Part shown: piece after piece, positions 22,404 to 31,810 of the stretch
Layout: each line of letters opens with the position of its first letter
Numbering within the stretch: position 1 is the stretch's first letter
Source: Uliginosibacterium flavum
GTDB lineage: Bacteria > Pseudomonadota > Gammaproteobacteria > Burkholderiales > Rhodocyclaceae
Assembly (NCBI RefSeq): GCF_040566545.1
Contig: NZ_JBEWZI010000006.1
Coordinates: forward strand, 156,814-220,813
Direction: 5' to 3'
DNA length: 64,000 nt
Program-made: the position numbers and the translations under genes
The notes under the pieces: generated by a model
Told to the model about the DNA's origin: nothing
Databases searched by the model: none
The model's input: only the letters and a program-made list of their open reading frames with translations

Positions 22404-22479
22404 GAATCACTCCCCATGGATGCCATGAAACACGACAGATTAAGTGCAGACCGCAGCAAAACTTGATCGAAAAACGCGT

Positions 22480-23400
22480 TTAAACCGGATCGGATGACTC
22501 AGGTGCTTCCAGCAAAAAATTCCGCACGATTTCAATCTGCCCGGCACACATCAGCATCGGCGCATGCCCCGTTTCGGCGATTTCCACGATATGCGCACGC
22601 GGTCCGCGCTGACTCATGGCCTCGGCGGTTGTGTGTGTCAGCAGATCTGAATCCACGCCCCGCAAGACCAGCGTGGGCGCGCGGATCGCATCGTACATTG
22701 GCCACAGCAACATATCGGTCTTGAGTGGCGAGGCGCGCATCACTTCACCAATCGCCGGATCGTAGCGCATGCGCCAGCCATCAGCATCCCGCCGCAGGCC
22801 ACTGACGGTCAGCGCCCGCCACTGATCATCACTCAGCTTGCCAAAGCCCGGCCCCACTTCACGCAGATATTGCTCGGCCGCTTCTACCGATGCGAACAGG
22901 GGCGCCCGCCCGACGTATTCGCCAATCCGGCTCAGCGCCGGCGCCGATAGCACCGGGCCGACATCATTCAGGATAAGGCGCCGGATCGGCGTATCCGGCA
23001 AGGCCGCCAGACCCATGCCGATCAAGCCGCCCATCGAGGTGCCGAGCCAATCCACCTGTGCCACATCTAGCCGCGCCAGCAGTATCAGCATGTGCTGCAC
23101 ATACACCTGCACGGCATAGTCGTTCTTGTTGGCGAGCCAGTCGCTCTGCCCGCGCCCGGCCACATCCGGGCAGATCACGCGATAGTCACGGCTCAAGGCT
23201 CGTGCCAGCTCATCGAAATCGCGGCCATTGCGGGTCAGACCATGCACGCACAGCAGCACGCGCGGATTGGCGGGGTCGCCCCATTCGGTATAAGCCATAT
23301 GATGCAGTTGGCCTGAAGTAAGGCATTGCACACCGCTCTCGCGCATGCCCGGAGACGCGCCAAACAGGGATTTGAGTTTCGACCAGCAGCACAAGGCCAT
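22480..23400 (-). CDS. alpha/beta-fold hydrolase
   Basis: A 306-residue alpha/beta hydrolase. It shows the oxyanion-hole motif CVHGLTRNGRDFDELA, the nucleophile elbow GTSMGG, an acid in VLRGVDSDLL and the catalytic His in ETGHAPML. Length and order fit the lipase/esterase-like group; the substrate is unknown. GGAGA before the ATG at 23400 supports that start; an alternative ATG at 23433 would overlap comEC. It lies 16 bases downstream of comEC on the same strand and is probably co-transcribed. Confidence 0.87.
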   Translation of the reverse strand: MALCCWSKLKSLFGASPGMRESGVQCLTSGQLHHMAYTEWGDPANPRVLLCVHGLTRNGRDFDELARALSRDYRVICPDVAGRGQSDWLANKNDYAVQVYVQHMLILLARLDVAQVDWLGTSMGGLIGMGLAALPDTPIRRLILNDVGPVLSAPALSRIGEYVGRAPLFASVEAAEQYLREVGPGFGKLSDDQWRALTVSGLRRDADGWRMRYDPAIGEVMRASPLKTDMLLWPMYDAIRAPTLVLRGVDSDLLTHTTAEAMSQRGPRAHIVEIAETGHAPMLMCAGQIEIVRNFLLEAPESSDPV

Positions 23401-23416
23401 CAGGATTCTCCGATCA

Positions 23417-25780
23417 TCAGTAAGTACGGTCATGCCAGTAACGCGCCTGCTCGATGCGCGCCCGGCTCACCTGCAAACCTGCTTGCCCGAAATCAAAACG
23501 CACTGCGCCGTCGCCATCCGAGCGGTATAGCGTCGCGCTGCTGGCCGCATAGCGCGCCACCACCTCGGGCGCGGGGTGCTGGTAACGATTGCGATAGCCC
23601 GCCGTGAACACCACACTGCGCGCGCCCACTGCCGCAATGAAAGCCTCCTGCGAGGAACTGTGGCTGCCGTGGTGCGGAGCCACCAGCACCTGTGCCGGCA
23701 ATTGCGCGGGCAGGCTGGCCAGCAAGGCGTTTTCCGCGGTGATCTCCACATCGCCCGTCAACAGAATGTTCCCCTGCATGGTCTGCACCCGCAATACACA
23801 GGAACGCTCATTGTCGCTTCCCGCAAATTCTGGCGTGGGGTGCAGCATGTCGAAGTGCACCCCATCCCATTCCCAGCCCTGACCACGCAGACAGGGCTGA
23901 TGCGGCGCAGCTGCGGCCAACAAGGGACTATCCACAGGCAGACTGCTGCGCCAGGCCAGCACCGGGATTTCAGCCAGGATGGAATCGGCGCCGCCAGCGT
24001 GATCCTTGTCCTTGTGCGACACGATCAGCATATCCAGATGCGGCGTGCCCTCGGCGCGCAGATAGGGAATCACGACCCGCTCGCCAGCATCCGTCTCCGG
24101 CGAATACTGCGGACCGGTATCGAAGAGCAGATCGTGCGTCGCTGTTCGCACATGCACCGCCAGACCCTGACCCACATCCAGCACCGTCACCTGCGCCGCG
24201 CCCGGCAAGGGACGGAGCGGCGACCAGATGAGCAAGGGCACAAATGCCAGCAGCCCGATCCAGCGCGCCGGCACACCGCGTGGCAGCAGGCTCCACAGGG
24301 CCACGCCGGAACACACGGCGACCAGCCACATCGGAGGAGCCGCCTGCTGCCACACAGCGAAAGGCGCTGCCGCGCACCATTGCAGGACGGTCATCAGCAA
24401 GCTCAGCAGCCAGTGGGCGAATTCGGCCAGCGCCGGCAGCGGTAAAAGCGCGAACAACAAGGCCAGCGGCGTGATCACCAGACTCACCAGCGGAATCGCG
24501 ACGGCATTGGCCAGCGGCGACACCAGCGAAAACTGGCCGAACAAGCCGAGCAGCATCGGCAAGGTAAACAAGGTGACGGCCCACTGCGCGCGCAGCCAGT
24601 TCGCCAGCCAATGCCAGCGCCCGCCTCGCTCCGGCAGTCCACGCGCCATCAGCAGCAAGGCGCCAACCGCGCCAAACGACAACCAGAATCCGGCCGAGAG
24701 CACAGCCCAGGGATCAATCAACAGCACCACCAGCAAGGCCAACGTCATCACCCGCAGCGCCCCGGTGCCGCGCCCCAACCACAAAGCCAGCGCCGCCACG
24801 GCCAGCATGTATAACGTGCGCTGCGCCGGCACCCCGCTGCCTGCCAGCAACACATACGCCCCGGCCGCCAGCACACCCGCCAGCACCGCCGCCTTCTGCG
24901 CCGGCAGGCGCAAGGCCAGCGCAGGCACACGTCGCCACAGCCCGCCCACACCAAAACCCAGCAAAGCCGCGATCAACGTAACATGCAGGCCAGATATTGA
25001 CATCAGATGGGTAACGCCCGTCTGGCGAAACAGCTTCCATTGATCTTTCGGAATCGCCGCCTGATCGCCCACGACCAGCGCCACCAGCACGCCGCGCCAG
25101 GGCGAATCCGGCAAGGCCCGCTCAAAGCGCGTGCGAATCCGCTCGCGCCAATGATCAATCCAGGCCATCGGCGTCGCATCGAAGGCGGCGAGGCGCTCAT
25201 TGCGGCCCTTGGGGCGCACATAGCCGGTGGCGCCAATGCCGCGCTCGAACATCAGCGCTTCGTAGTCAAAACCATGTGGGTTGAGGCTGCCATGCGGCTG
25301 ACGCAAACGCAGCGTGAAATGCCAGCGCTCACCGGCATGCACGGCAGGAAGACTCGAATCCTCCTCCGCCGTCGCGTCGTAAGTCTGACTGTAACGGCCT
25401 TGCACGTACCAGACCAGCGCCAGATTTTGCGGCACACCGGGCGGCGCATCCAGCGTCTCCAGCTGGAAACGCAAACCCCGCGCAAAGGGCTGCGGCAAAT
25501 CGACGATGCGCCCGACCACCTCTACATCCTGCCCTTCCAGCGCCTCAGCCAGCTTGTCGGCCAACTGCAGTTCTGCGCGCCAGTTCGCGTACGCAAACCC
25601 CGCCAGTAAAGCTGCTGCTAGCAGCATGCCCCAAGAGGAGCGCCTGGCGTGCTTCTTCAGCATGCCTGCCACAAGAAGCCCGCCCGCTGCGGCTGTCAGG
25701 GCATGTGCCCACGAAAACAGCTCCGCCTGCTGCTGACACAGCCAGATCCCCAGAGAAAAAAACAGGATGAAGGAACGCAT
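23417..25780 (-). CDS. comEC: DNA internalization-related competence protein ComEC/Rec2
   Basis: A 787-residue inner-membrane protein that forms the channel for single-stranded DNA uptake in natural transformation. It has N-terminal membrane helices and a DUF4131 domain (to about 190), and the Competence domain with many membrane segments (HLMSISGLHVTLIAALLGFG, GSGVPAQRTLYMLAV). The C-terminal metallo-beta-lactamase domain has TVLDVGQGLAVHV, SHKDKDHAGG and APHHGSHSS. The start at MRSFILFFSL (25780) is chosen because the first membrane helix follows directly; the frame is open to 25990. It is divergent from the DUF2062 gene. Confidence 0.95.
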   Translation of the reverse strand: MRSFILFFSLGIWLCQQQAELFSWAHALTAAAGGLLVAGMLKKHARRSSWGMLLAAALLAGFAYANWRAELQLADKLAEALEGQDVEVVGRIVDLPQPFARGLRFQLETLDAPPGVPQNLALVWYVQGRYSQTYDATAEEDSSLPAVHAGERWHFTLRLRQPHGSLNPHGFDYEALMFERGIGATGYVRPKGRNERLAAFDATPMAWIDHWRERIRTRFERALPDSPWRGVLVALVVGDQAAIPKDQWKLFRQTGVTHLMSISGLHVTLIAALLGFGVGGLWRRVPALALRLPAQKAAVLAGVLAAGAYVLLAGSGVPAQRTLYMLAVAALALWLGRGTGALRVMTLALLVVLLIDPWAVLSAGFWLSFGAVGALLLMARGLPERGGRWHWLANWLRAQWAVTLFTLPMLLGLFGQFSLVSPLANAVAIPLVSLVITPLALLFALLPLPALAEFAHWLLSLLMTVLQWCAAAPFAVWQQAAPPMWLVAVCSGVALWSLLPRGVPARWIGLLAFVPLLIWSPLRPLPGAAQVTVLDVGQGLAVHVRTATHDLLFDTGPQYSPETDAGERVVIPYLRAEGTPHLDMLIVSHKDKDHAGGADSILAEIPVLAWRSSLPVDSPLLAAAAPHQPCLRGQGWEWDGVHFDMLHPTPEFAGSDNERSCVLRVQTMQGNILLTGDVEITAENALLASLPAQLPAQVLVAPHHGSHSSSQEAFIAAVGARSVVFTAGYRNRYQHPAPEVVARYAASSATLYRSDGDGAVRFDFGQAGLQVSRARIEQARYWHDRTY

Positions 25781-25873
25781 CAAGCGATTATCGCCAGTGC
25801 ATTTCCTGAATCGCATTGAACTACCCGCATTGCCAGCCGTCCACGTGCACATCCCGTCGACCATAATGAGCGC

Positions 25874-26431
25874 ATGCGCAAACTGATCCGTCGCCACCTG
25901 CCCCACTCTGACAAACTGCGCGAGCATAAAGTCTTCTCCCTGCTCGGCAACAGTGTGCTGCATCCGCGCCTGTGGCACCTGAACCGCCACTCCGCCGCCG
26001 GTGGTCTGGCCATCGGCATGTTTTGCAGCCTGATTCCCGGCCCGCTACAAATGCTCGGAGCCGCCATCCTGTGCATCTACTTCCGCGTCAATCTGCCGCT
26101 GGCCCTGGTCGGCACCTGGTTTTCCAACCCATTCACCATCGCCCCGCTATACATGGTGGCCTTTTACATCGGCCGCTTTGTTAGCGGCAGCGAGGCAAAA
26201 TTCCAGGCACCGCCCGAGTTCGACTTTCATAGCCTCGGCGCTACGCTGCACGCCTTGTGGCACTGGATGCTGGCGCTGGGCCACCCCTTGCTGATCGGCG
26301 TCCCCATCCTCGCTTTCCTGATGGCCTTAGCCAGCTATTTCGGCGTGAAATGGGCCTGGGAATTTCATCTGCGCCGCTCCCTGGTTCGGCGCCGTGCCGC
26401 TTGTCAGGCCAAGCAGAGCCGAAAAATCTGA
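25874..26431 (+). CDS. DUF2062 family membrane protein
   Basis: A 185-residue protein with the DUF2062 core: SAAGGLAIGMFCSLIPGPLQMLGAA, then FRVNLPLALVGTWFSNPFT and PLYMVAFYIG. It has three to four transmembrane segments and a basic C-terminus (RRSLVRRRAACQAKQSRK). The gene lies divergent from comEC, a neighbourhood frequent in betaproteobacteria. The biochemical role is unknown. Confidence 0.87.
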   Translation: MRKLIRRHLPHSDKLREHKVFSLLGNSVLHPRLWHLNRHSAAGGLAIGMFCSLIPGPLQMLGAAILCIYFRVNLPLALVGTWFSNPFTIAPLYMVAFYIGRFVSGSEAKFQAPPEFDFHSLGATLHALWHWMLALGHPLLIGVPILAFLMALASYFGVKWAWEFHLRRSLVRRRAACQAKQSRKI

Positions 26432-26519
26432 TCTGGATCAAACCAGCGGCCTTTGATGAGAACGATTCTTGTTTGATAGATACAATCCGGCTATTCCCTC
26501 TTTCAAACAAGGTCATGCC

Positions 26520-27221
26520 ATGAAAAAAGCTCTCCTGCTCGCCAGCCTGCTCAGCGCATCCCTCCCCGCCTTCGCCGGCCGCCCCCTCGCCACCGACGAT
26601 GCGGGCACAGTCGGCGACAAACAATGCCAGTTCGAAGTCTGGCGCGAACGCAGCAAAGAAACCAGCAGTGGGGTTGCCGCACCGGCCTGTGGTCTGGGGG
26701 AATTCGAACTCGGCGCGGAATTTGACAGGACAAAACTGCCGGATGAACAGACAAAAACCGCACAAGGCGTCGCCCTTAAATGGGCGCCAGAAATGCTCAA
26801 ATTCGGCCCCGTCGGCTTCGGCGCCAAGCTATGGACCGGCCGCGCCCGCGTCAACCCGGCCGGCGAAGACGAAAAAGGCGGCTGGCAGCCCGTTGAAAAT
26901 GGCGCCCTCGCGCTCGCCAGCTGGGACATCGGCGCCGGCTTCACCGCCCATGCCAATCTGGGCAGCGTCCGCGACCGCATCGAGCACCAAAACGTGCGCC
27001 TCGCCAATCTTGCACTGAGCTACGCACCGCATGAACGCGTCCTGCTCTTCGCCGAAGCGCAAAACGTACAACGCGCCGGCACCACCCAGTCCACCGGCCT
27101 GCGCCTCTGGGCCATCCCCGAAAAGCTCGGCATCGACCTCACCGCCTCGCGCGTGGCGGGCGTGAGCAATTCAAACAGCTTTGGCGTGGGCTTTGGCTGG
27201 TACGGGATTCTGGGGGATTGA
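26520..27221 (+). CDS. predicted exported outer-membrane-type beta protein
   Basis: A 233-residue protein with a signal peptide (MKKALLLASLLSASLPAFA). The mature protein starts GRPLATDDAGTVGDKQCQFE and continues with alternating short hydrophobic strands and Gly-rich turns, ending SNSFGVGFGWYGILGD, which resembles a small outer-membrane beta-barrel. I recall similar RPLxTDDAGTV proteins among putative phenol-pathway-like transporters, but the assignment is weak. AAGG precedes the ATG. Glu-, Lys- and Ala-rich with one Cys pair (QCQFE, APACG). Confidence 0.7.
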   Translation: MKKALLLASLLSASLPAFAGRPLATDDAGTVGDKQCQFEVWRERSKETSSGVAAPACGLGEFELGAEFDRTKLPDEQTKTAQGVALKWAPEMLKFGPVGFGAKLWTGRARVNPAGEDEKGGWQPVENGALALASWDIGAGFTAHANLGSVRDRIEHQNVRLANLALSYAPHERVLLFAEAQNVQRAGTTQSTGLRLWAIPEKLGIDLTASRVAGVSNSNSFGVGFGWYGILGD

Positions 27222-27613
27222 TCAGGTTGATCTGGTCTGAACACGGCTGGAGTTTGTCGATGCCATGTGGAAGCTAACGTTTCGCGACACACGGAAATCG
27301 ACAGGCCCGAACATTCAGGGCAAGGGCAAGGGTGGGGGTAAATACGTCAAATCGAGGACTCGCCTTGTTGAGCGAGAGAACCCCCATCCCAACCTTCCCC
27401 CTGAAAAGGGGAAGGAGCCGTTTGAGCGCGGCGCTGAGGGTGGGCCATGAACAACCTGAAGAACAAGGCTGGGCGCGGCTCTTCGGGCGGCGGGTTTCGT
27501 AGGGTGGGTTAGCCGCGATTTTTGCGGCGTAACCCACCGCTTGCCGTCCGTATGGACGGCTTGGCTGGCAAGCTCCGACATGTCCGCGCGGGTCAATGAC
27601 CCGTCCTACAAGG
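27222..27613. other. intergenic region with two common repeat types
   Basis: No gene is supported. CTTCCCCCTGAAAAGGGGAAG (about 27395-27415) is the core of a frequent dispersed repeat. TAGGGTGGGTTAGCCGCG with GCGGCGTAACCCACCG (about 27499-27540) is another inverted repeat widely seen in proteobacterial genomes. They lie at the edge of the AT-rich broken gene that follows. Confidence 0.5.
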
Positions 27614-28424
27614 CTAAAGCCGCCCCTCCAAATGTTCCCATGTTTCAATAGCTGGCAAAAATGGAGACCGCACTTTATTTAATAAATCATAAAATTCAAA
27701 CTTGCCGTCTTTCCCGGTTATTTCGTCTGGAATAACGTATGAATATCTACCACCCTCTTTGCGTACGATAGATTTTTCATAAACAGGTCGGACATATTGA
27801 ACTATTCTATAATAGACTTTTACGCTTAGCTCACATAGTTTTGTGAAGTGATAACCGCCAAAGTCATCAAAAAGCCAATTATCAATATCTTCAAGAATTA
27901 GCACTCCCGCACTCGGCTCTAGGTTTGCTCCGTTCTGATTATAGATCTTCAAGATCTTATCAATAATTGCATTTGATCTCGGGAGAGAATGCTTGCATCT
28001 ATTTCCAATAAGATATATGGCATCTTTCCGAGACAGTCGTATTTTTAGTTCTTTTCCAACGTTGGCTGAATAGATCTCATACTCAAACTCGTAATCAAGC
28101 CAAGCCTCAAAATCCTCAACTGATTTTTTTTAATGCGGCAGTACGATTAGATACTGAATCAAGTGAAGGTGATGTAGATATCTTGTGAAGAAGCCGAAGT
28201 ATGGTATCGCCACTATCTTTTGAGGAAATTATTTCCTTATTGACGCTTGCAACGATCTCCAGTAACAGTATAAAAAAATACTTTTTAGCTGTATTGTCTT
28301 TTGGCGATACAGTTTTTACGAGTGCAGATCGATCCTCAGGAAAGCAACATACGGCGTAATTCACATAGCTGGTTATCAGCTCGACAGATGAGTTCAGGAC
28401 TCGCACTTCCTGTTGCATGTGCAT
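27614..28424 (-). pseudogene. AT-rich hypothetical gene split by a frameshift at an A8 tract
   Basis: A 102-codon frame starts at 28424 and ends in TGA at 28116. It overlaps a second open frame that runs from the same place to 27614. The two join seamlessly at a run of eight A (minus strand; 28124-28131): upstream NRTAALKK, downstream KSVEDFEAWLDYEFEYEI. A one-base slip restores a protein of about 270 residues. The second part contains YLIGNRCKHSLPRSN, faintly HEPN-like. No family is recognised. Composition is strongly AT-rich and unlike neighbours, and the 125-bp element ends 12 bases before the start. It may be a decayed gene, a phase-variable or slippage-expressed gene, or an assembly error. 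Confidence 0.7.
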
Positions 28425-28436
28425 TTCTTATGATGC

Positions 28437-28561
28437 CTATTGATTCGGTCCGATTTAAGTTTGAAACGTAGATGCGACTTCCGTCGCACACCACACTCAG
28501 TCGGCCGACTGAAGTCGGCCCTGCACCAGCACGAGTCACTATTTTCGGGCCCAATCAATAG
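28437..28561. repeat. 125-bp REPIN/MITE-like element, copy 2
   Basis: Same length and organisation as the copy at 17742-17866, with CTATTGATT at one end and AATCAATAG at the other. The second hairpin (GGCCGACTGAAGTCGGCC) is perfect here; the first has one mismatch (GTGCG/ATGCG side). Even the flanking GATGCC/CATGCC and TAGTGA/TAGTTG bases are similar. It sits directly at the 5' end of the AT-rich broken gene. Confidence 0.8.
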
Positions 28562-28638
28562 TGAAATAAAAACCAAAACGTCCGTTTAATTGGATGTTGC
28601 GCGCAAATAAGCCCATCACCCGCAGACCCGCCCCCAGC

Positions 28639-29334
28639 CTAGCTCTCCAGCACCCCATCCCGCAGCGTCAATATCCGTGCGGCTCTGCGGGCAATGTCCG
28701 GATCGTGTGTCACGATGATCAATGCGGTACCCAGACGACGGTTCAGGTCGAGCATCAGTTCGAAAATCGTTGAAGCGGTGACGCGGTCCAGATTGCCGGT
28801 CGGCTCGTCGGCCAGCAGCACGCGCGGCTCGGTTACGAGGGCGCGGGCAATCGCGGCGCGCTGACGTTCACCACCCGACAACTCGCCCGGCGTGTGCTCG
28901 AAGCGATGCGCGAGGCCGACGGCATCGAGCATCGCGGCGGCACGTTCGCGCACCTGCGACATGGGCATGCCACGAATGATCAGGGGCATGCCGACGTTTT
29001 CCAGCGCGGTGAATTCGGGCAACAAGTGATGGAACTGGTACACGAAGCCCATCGCCGAATTGCGCATGCGGCCGCGTTCGGCCTCATTCATCTTGGTCAG
29101 CGGGCGGCCCAGCAGTTCGACGCTACCGGCGCTCGGTGAGTCGAGCCCGCCGAGCAGGTGCATCAGGGTGCTCTTGCCGGAACCGGAGGCGCCGACAATC
29201 GACAGCGTCTCTCCCATGCCGACAGACAGGCTCACTTCATGCAGCACGCGCACGGCGGTCGAGCCGCTGCCGTAGGTCTTGGAAAGCCCGTTGGCTTCCA
29301 GCACGTAGTCGGAAATCACCTCACCATTACTCAT
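28639..29334 (-). CDS. lolD: lipoprotein-releasing ABC transporter ATP-binding subunit LolD
   Basis: A 231-residue ABC ATPase. Walker A GASGSGKST, Q-loop FVYQFHHLLPE, signature LSGGERQRAAIARAL and Walker B VLLADEPTGNLD are all present, followed by the switch His in VTHDPD. The YQFHHLLPEFTALENV stretch is typical of LolD/MacB-type ATPases. LolD energises transfer of outer-membrane lipoproteins to the carrier LolA. The start overlaps the end of the permease gene by 8 bases, showing translational coupling with it. Confidence 0.95.
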   Translation of the reverse strand: MSNGEVISDYVLEANGLSKTYGSGSTAVRVLHEVSLSVGMGETLSIVGASGSGKSTLMHLLGGLDSPSAGSVELLGRPLTKMNEAERGRMRNSAMGFVYQFHHLLPEFTALENVGMPLIIRGMPMSQVRERAAAMLDAVGLAHRFEHTPGELSGGERQRAAIARALVTEPRVLLADEPTGNLDRVTASTIFELMLDLNRRLGTALIIVTHDPDIARRAARILTLRDGVLES

Positions 29335-30580
29335 AACGCAGCGCCTCGGCAGGATTGATGCGCGAAGCGCGCCAGCTTGGATACAGGGTCGCCACCAGGG
29401 TCAGCACGAAGGCGATACCGAGCACGCCGATGACATCGCCCCAGAGCAATTGCGAGGGCAGATCGGAGATGTAATACACGTCCTTGGCCAGAAACTGGGT
29501 GTTCAGCGTGCGTTCCAGCCAGGGCACGATGCTGCTGATATTGAGAGCCACCGTCACTCCACCAAGTACGCCAACCCCCAGCCCGATCAGGCCCATCATG
29601 GCGCCCTGGATCACGAAAATCAGCATCACGGAACCGGGACTGGCGCCCAGCGTGCGCAAGATGGCGACATCGGCCTTCTTGTCCTGCACGGCCATCACCA
29701 AGGCCGAGACGATATTGAAGGCGGCCACCGCCACGATCAGCGACAGAATGATGAACATCACGGTCTTTTCCATCTGCACGGCACGGAAGAAGTTGGCGTG
29801 ACTCTGCGTCCAGTCGCTCACATACACTTCGGGCGGCAATTGCTGGCTGAGTTCGCCAGCCACGCGCCGCGCCTGGAACAGTTCCGTGAGCTTCAGGCGC
29901 ACACCGCTGACAGCGTCGCCCATCTGATACAGCACCTGCGCATCCCGGATATGAATCAGCGCCAGACCGGAGTCGTATTCGAACATGCCGGCTTCGAAGA
30001 TGCCGACGACACGGAACTGCTTCACGCGCGGCAGCACTGCCGCCGGGGTAACCAGCCCTTGCGGGGCGATCAAGGTCACCTTGTCGCCCTGACGCACGCC
30101 CAGCGCACCGGCCAGTTCCTTACCGAGAATCACGCCGAACTCGCCGGGGGCCAGATCGCTCAGCTGGCCGGACTTCATGAAAGACGAGAAATCCGCCACG
30201 GTGTTTTCCAGCGCCGGATCGATACCGCGGATCACGCTGCCGCGCACCGACTGATCCATCGAGAACATCGCCTGCTGCTGCACGAAGGGCGCAGCGGCGA
30301 GTACGTCGGGGCGCTTTTTGGCCAGCGCGGCGTACGCCGACCAGTCTTTCAGATCGCCATCGAAGGCCACGATCTGCGCATGCGAGGCGACGCCAAGGAT
30401 GCGATTGCGTAATTCTTCCTGGAAACCGTTCATCACCGACAGCACGACGATCAGGGCCATGACGCCCAGCGCAATACCTGCCATCGAGGCGAAGGAAATG
30501 AAGGAAATGAAGCCGCCGCCAGAGGCATTGCGACGTTTGGCGCGCACGTAGCGCAAGCCGACGAGGAGAGGGAAATTCAT
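29327..30580 (-). CDS. lolC: lipoprotein-releasing ABC transporter permease (LolC/LolE type)
   Basis: A 417-residue inner-membrane permease. It has an N-terminal membrane helix (SFASMAGIALGVMALIVVLSVMNGF), a large periplasmic MacB-like domain (about 45-260), and three C-terminal membrane helices of the FtsX type (LSLIVAVAAFNIVSALVM; ILRTLGASPGSVMLIFVIQG; VLGIAFVLTLVATLYPSWRA). Together with LolD it extracts lipoproteins from the inner membrane. Only one permease gene is present here, so it may act as a homodimer or pair with a subunit elsewhere; whether it is best named LolC, LolE or LolF is not settled by sequence alone. Confidence 0.92.
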   Translation of the reverse strand: MNFPLLVGLRYVRAKRRNASGGGFISFISFASMAGIALGVMALIVVLSVMNGFQEELRNRILGVASHAQIVAFDGDLKDWSAYAALAKKRPDVLAAAPFVQQQAMFSMDQSVRGSVIRGIDPALENTVADFSSFMKSGQLSDLAPGEFGVILGKELAGALGVRQGDKVTLIAPQGLVTPAAVLPRVKQFRVVGIFEAGMFEYDSGLALIHIRDAQVLYQMGDAVSGVRLKLTELFQARRVAGELSQQLPPEVYVSDWTQSHANFFRAVQMEKTVMFIILSLIVAVAAFNIVSALVMAVQDKKADVAILRTLGASPGSVMLIFVIQGAMMGLIGLGVGVLGGVTVALNISSIVPWLERTLNTQFLAKDVYYISDLPSQLLWGDVIGVLGIAFVLTLVATLYPSWRASRINPAEALRYE

Positions 30581-30679
30581 AGCGGGGCAATGCTACACTG
30601 CCCCGGCTTCATCTGCACCTTCGGCATAGTCCTCGAACCCGCTTTCAATCAAGATTATTCAGTGAGCTTTCACCCCAGC

Positions 30680-31810
30680 ATGGTTCTGCGTGCCCATTTA
30701 CCGCAAAGCAGTCGAGTGACCTGTGTGCTGCCCGGACTGGTGTGGCCCGGCAATGGCATTACGGCCACGCTGCGCGAGCTGGAGTTGCCCGGTCTGGCGG
30801 CGATTCTTGGCCACGGCCGGGTGCGCCAGCAAAGCGGCCTGCCGTATGCAAGCTGGCTGGCGCAGCAATTCGGGGCGGAGAATCTGCCCTGGGGGGCGCT
30901 GCGCTGGGAAGGCGAAAGCGAAAGGGCTGCCGACGGACGGGAACAACCCTTCGCCCCCAAAGACGCGCCCTACCCCAATATTCTGTGCGCCGATCCGGTG
31001 TCGCTGGCATTCACCAGCAGTTCGCTGGTGCTGCGCGGGCCGCGCGAACTAGACCTGCGACCCACCGAAGTCGAAGCACTGATCGCTGCGCTGAACGAAG
31101 AATTTGCGCACATTGGTGAATTCCACGCGGCCAACGCTCAGCGCTGGTACCTGCATCTGCGGCAGCCTGTCGCCACGCATTTTCATCCGCTGGCCGATGT
31201 GCTGGGTCGACCCGCAGCACTCTTCCAGCCCGAGGGCGAAGGCGCGCGCGACTGGAACCGGCTGGCCAATGCCATTCAGGTGTTGCTCTACAACCATCCG
31301 CTCAACCGCCTGCGTGGCGAGCGCGGCCAGCTCACCGCCAACGCTCTGTGGTTCTGGGGCGCAGCGCCAGCCGGCTGCACCGAATTCAGCCCGCTAAAAC
31401 GCCCTGCCAACACCCTGATCGGCGACGAACCAACGCTGCGTGGTCTGGCCGCCGTTAGCGGCGCGCACTGGTTCGCCAGCGACGCGGCCGATTCGCCCGC
31501 CAGCGGCCAGGCGGGGCACCGCTGGTGGCATGACACACGCCTGCAGGATGCGGCGCTGGCCGGCGATTTCATGGGCTGGCTGACGGCCTTGCAGGAACTG
31601 GATGACGAGCTGCTGCAGCCGCTGTGGGAAGCCTGGCAAGCCGGGCGTTTGCAGGAGCTGAACTTGTGCGCCCCCTCGGACCGCATGTTTTTAAGCAGCA
31701 GCCTGAAGACCCGCTCCCGCTGGGCCTTCTGGCGTGGCACACTCGCAAACGACCGCCTGGCGCCGCTCTTGCAGGCAGCACCGCAACCATCCCCTGACGC
31801 ACCTGAATGA
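30680..31810 (+). CDS. RecJ-linked conserved protein (RpfE/ApgM-like, COG4255)
   Basis: A protein of about 376 residues with VLPGLVWP near the N-terminus, ANAIQVLLYNHPLNRLRGERG and TANALWFWGAAPAG in the centre, and DRMFLSSSLKTRSRWAFWRG near the end. From memory this is the betaproteobacterial family annotated as regulatory protein RpfE-type or cofactor-independent phosphoglycerate-mutase-like, usually found just before recJ. Its role is unknown. The stop overlaps the recJ start (ATGA). The start is uncertain: ATG at 30680, GTG at 30662 or ATG at 30590. Confidence 0.75.
   Translation: MVLRAHLPQSSRVTCVLPGLVWPGNGITATLRELELPGLAAILGHGRVRQQSGLPYASWLAQQFGAENLPWGALRWEGESERAADGREQPFAPKDAPYPNILCADPVSLAFTSSSLVLRGPRELDLRPTEVEALIAALNEEFAHIGEFHAANAQRWYLHLRQPVATHFHPLADVLGRPAALFQPEGEGARDWNRLANAIQVLLYNHPLNRLRGERGQLTANALWFWGAAPAGCTEFSPLKRPANTLIGDEPTLRGLAAVSGAHWFASDAADSPASGQAGHRWWHDTRLQDAALAGDFMGWLTALQELDDELLQPLWEAWQAGRLQELNLCAPSDRMFLSSSLKTRSRWAFWRGTLANDRLAPLLQAAPQPSPDAPE

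Noticed and set aside
27895..27920. TTAGCACTC, one half of a CIRCE element
   Set aside because: No GAGTGCTAA partner follows at the proper 9-base spacing. A lone GAGTGCTAA near 48690 lies inside another gene. No CIRCE site supports HrcA autoregulation here.
30590..30679. Longer N-terminus for the RecJ-linked protein starting at 30590
   Set aside because: The extension begins 10 bases from the divergent lolC start and reads like promoter sequence; the family-like region starts later. The exact start remains uncertain.
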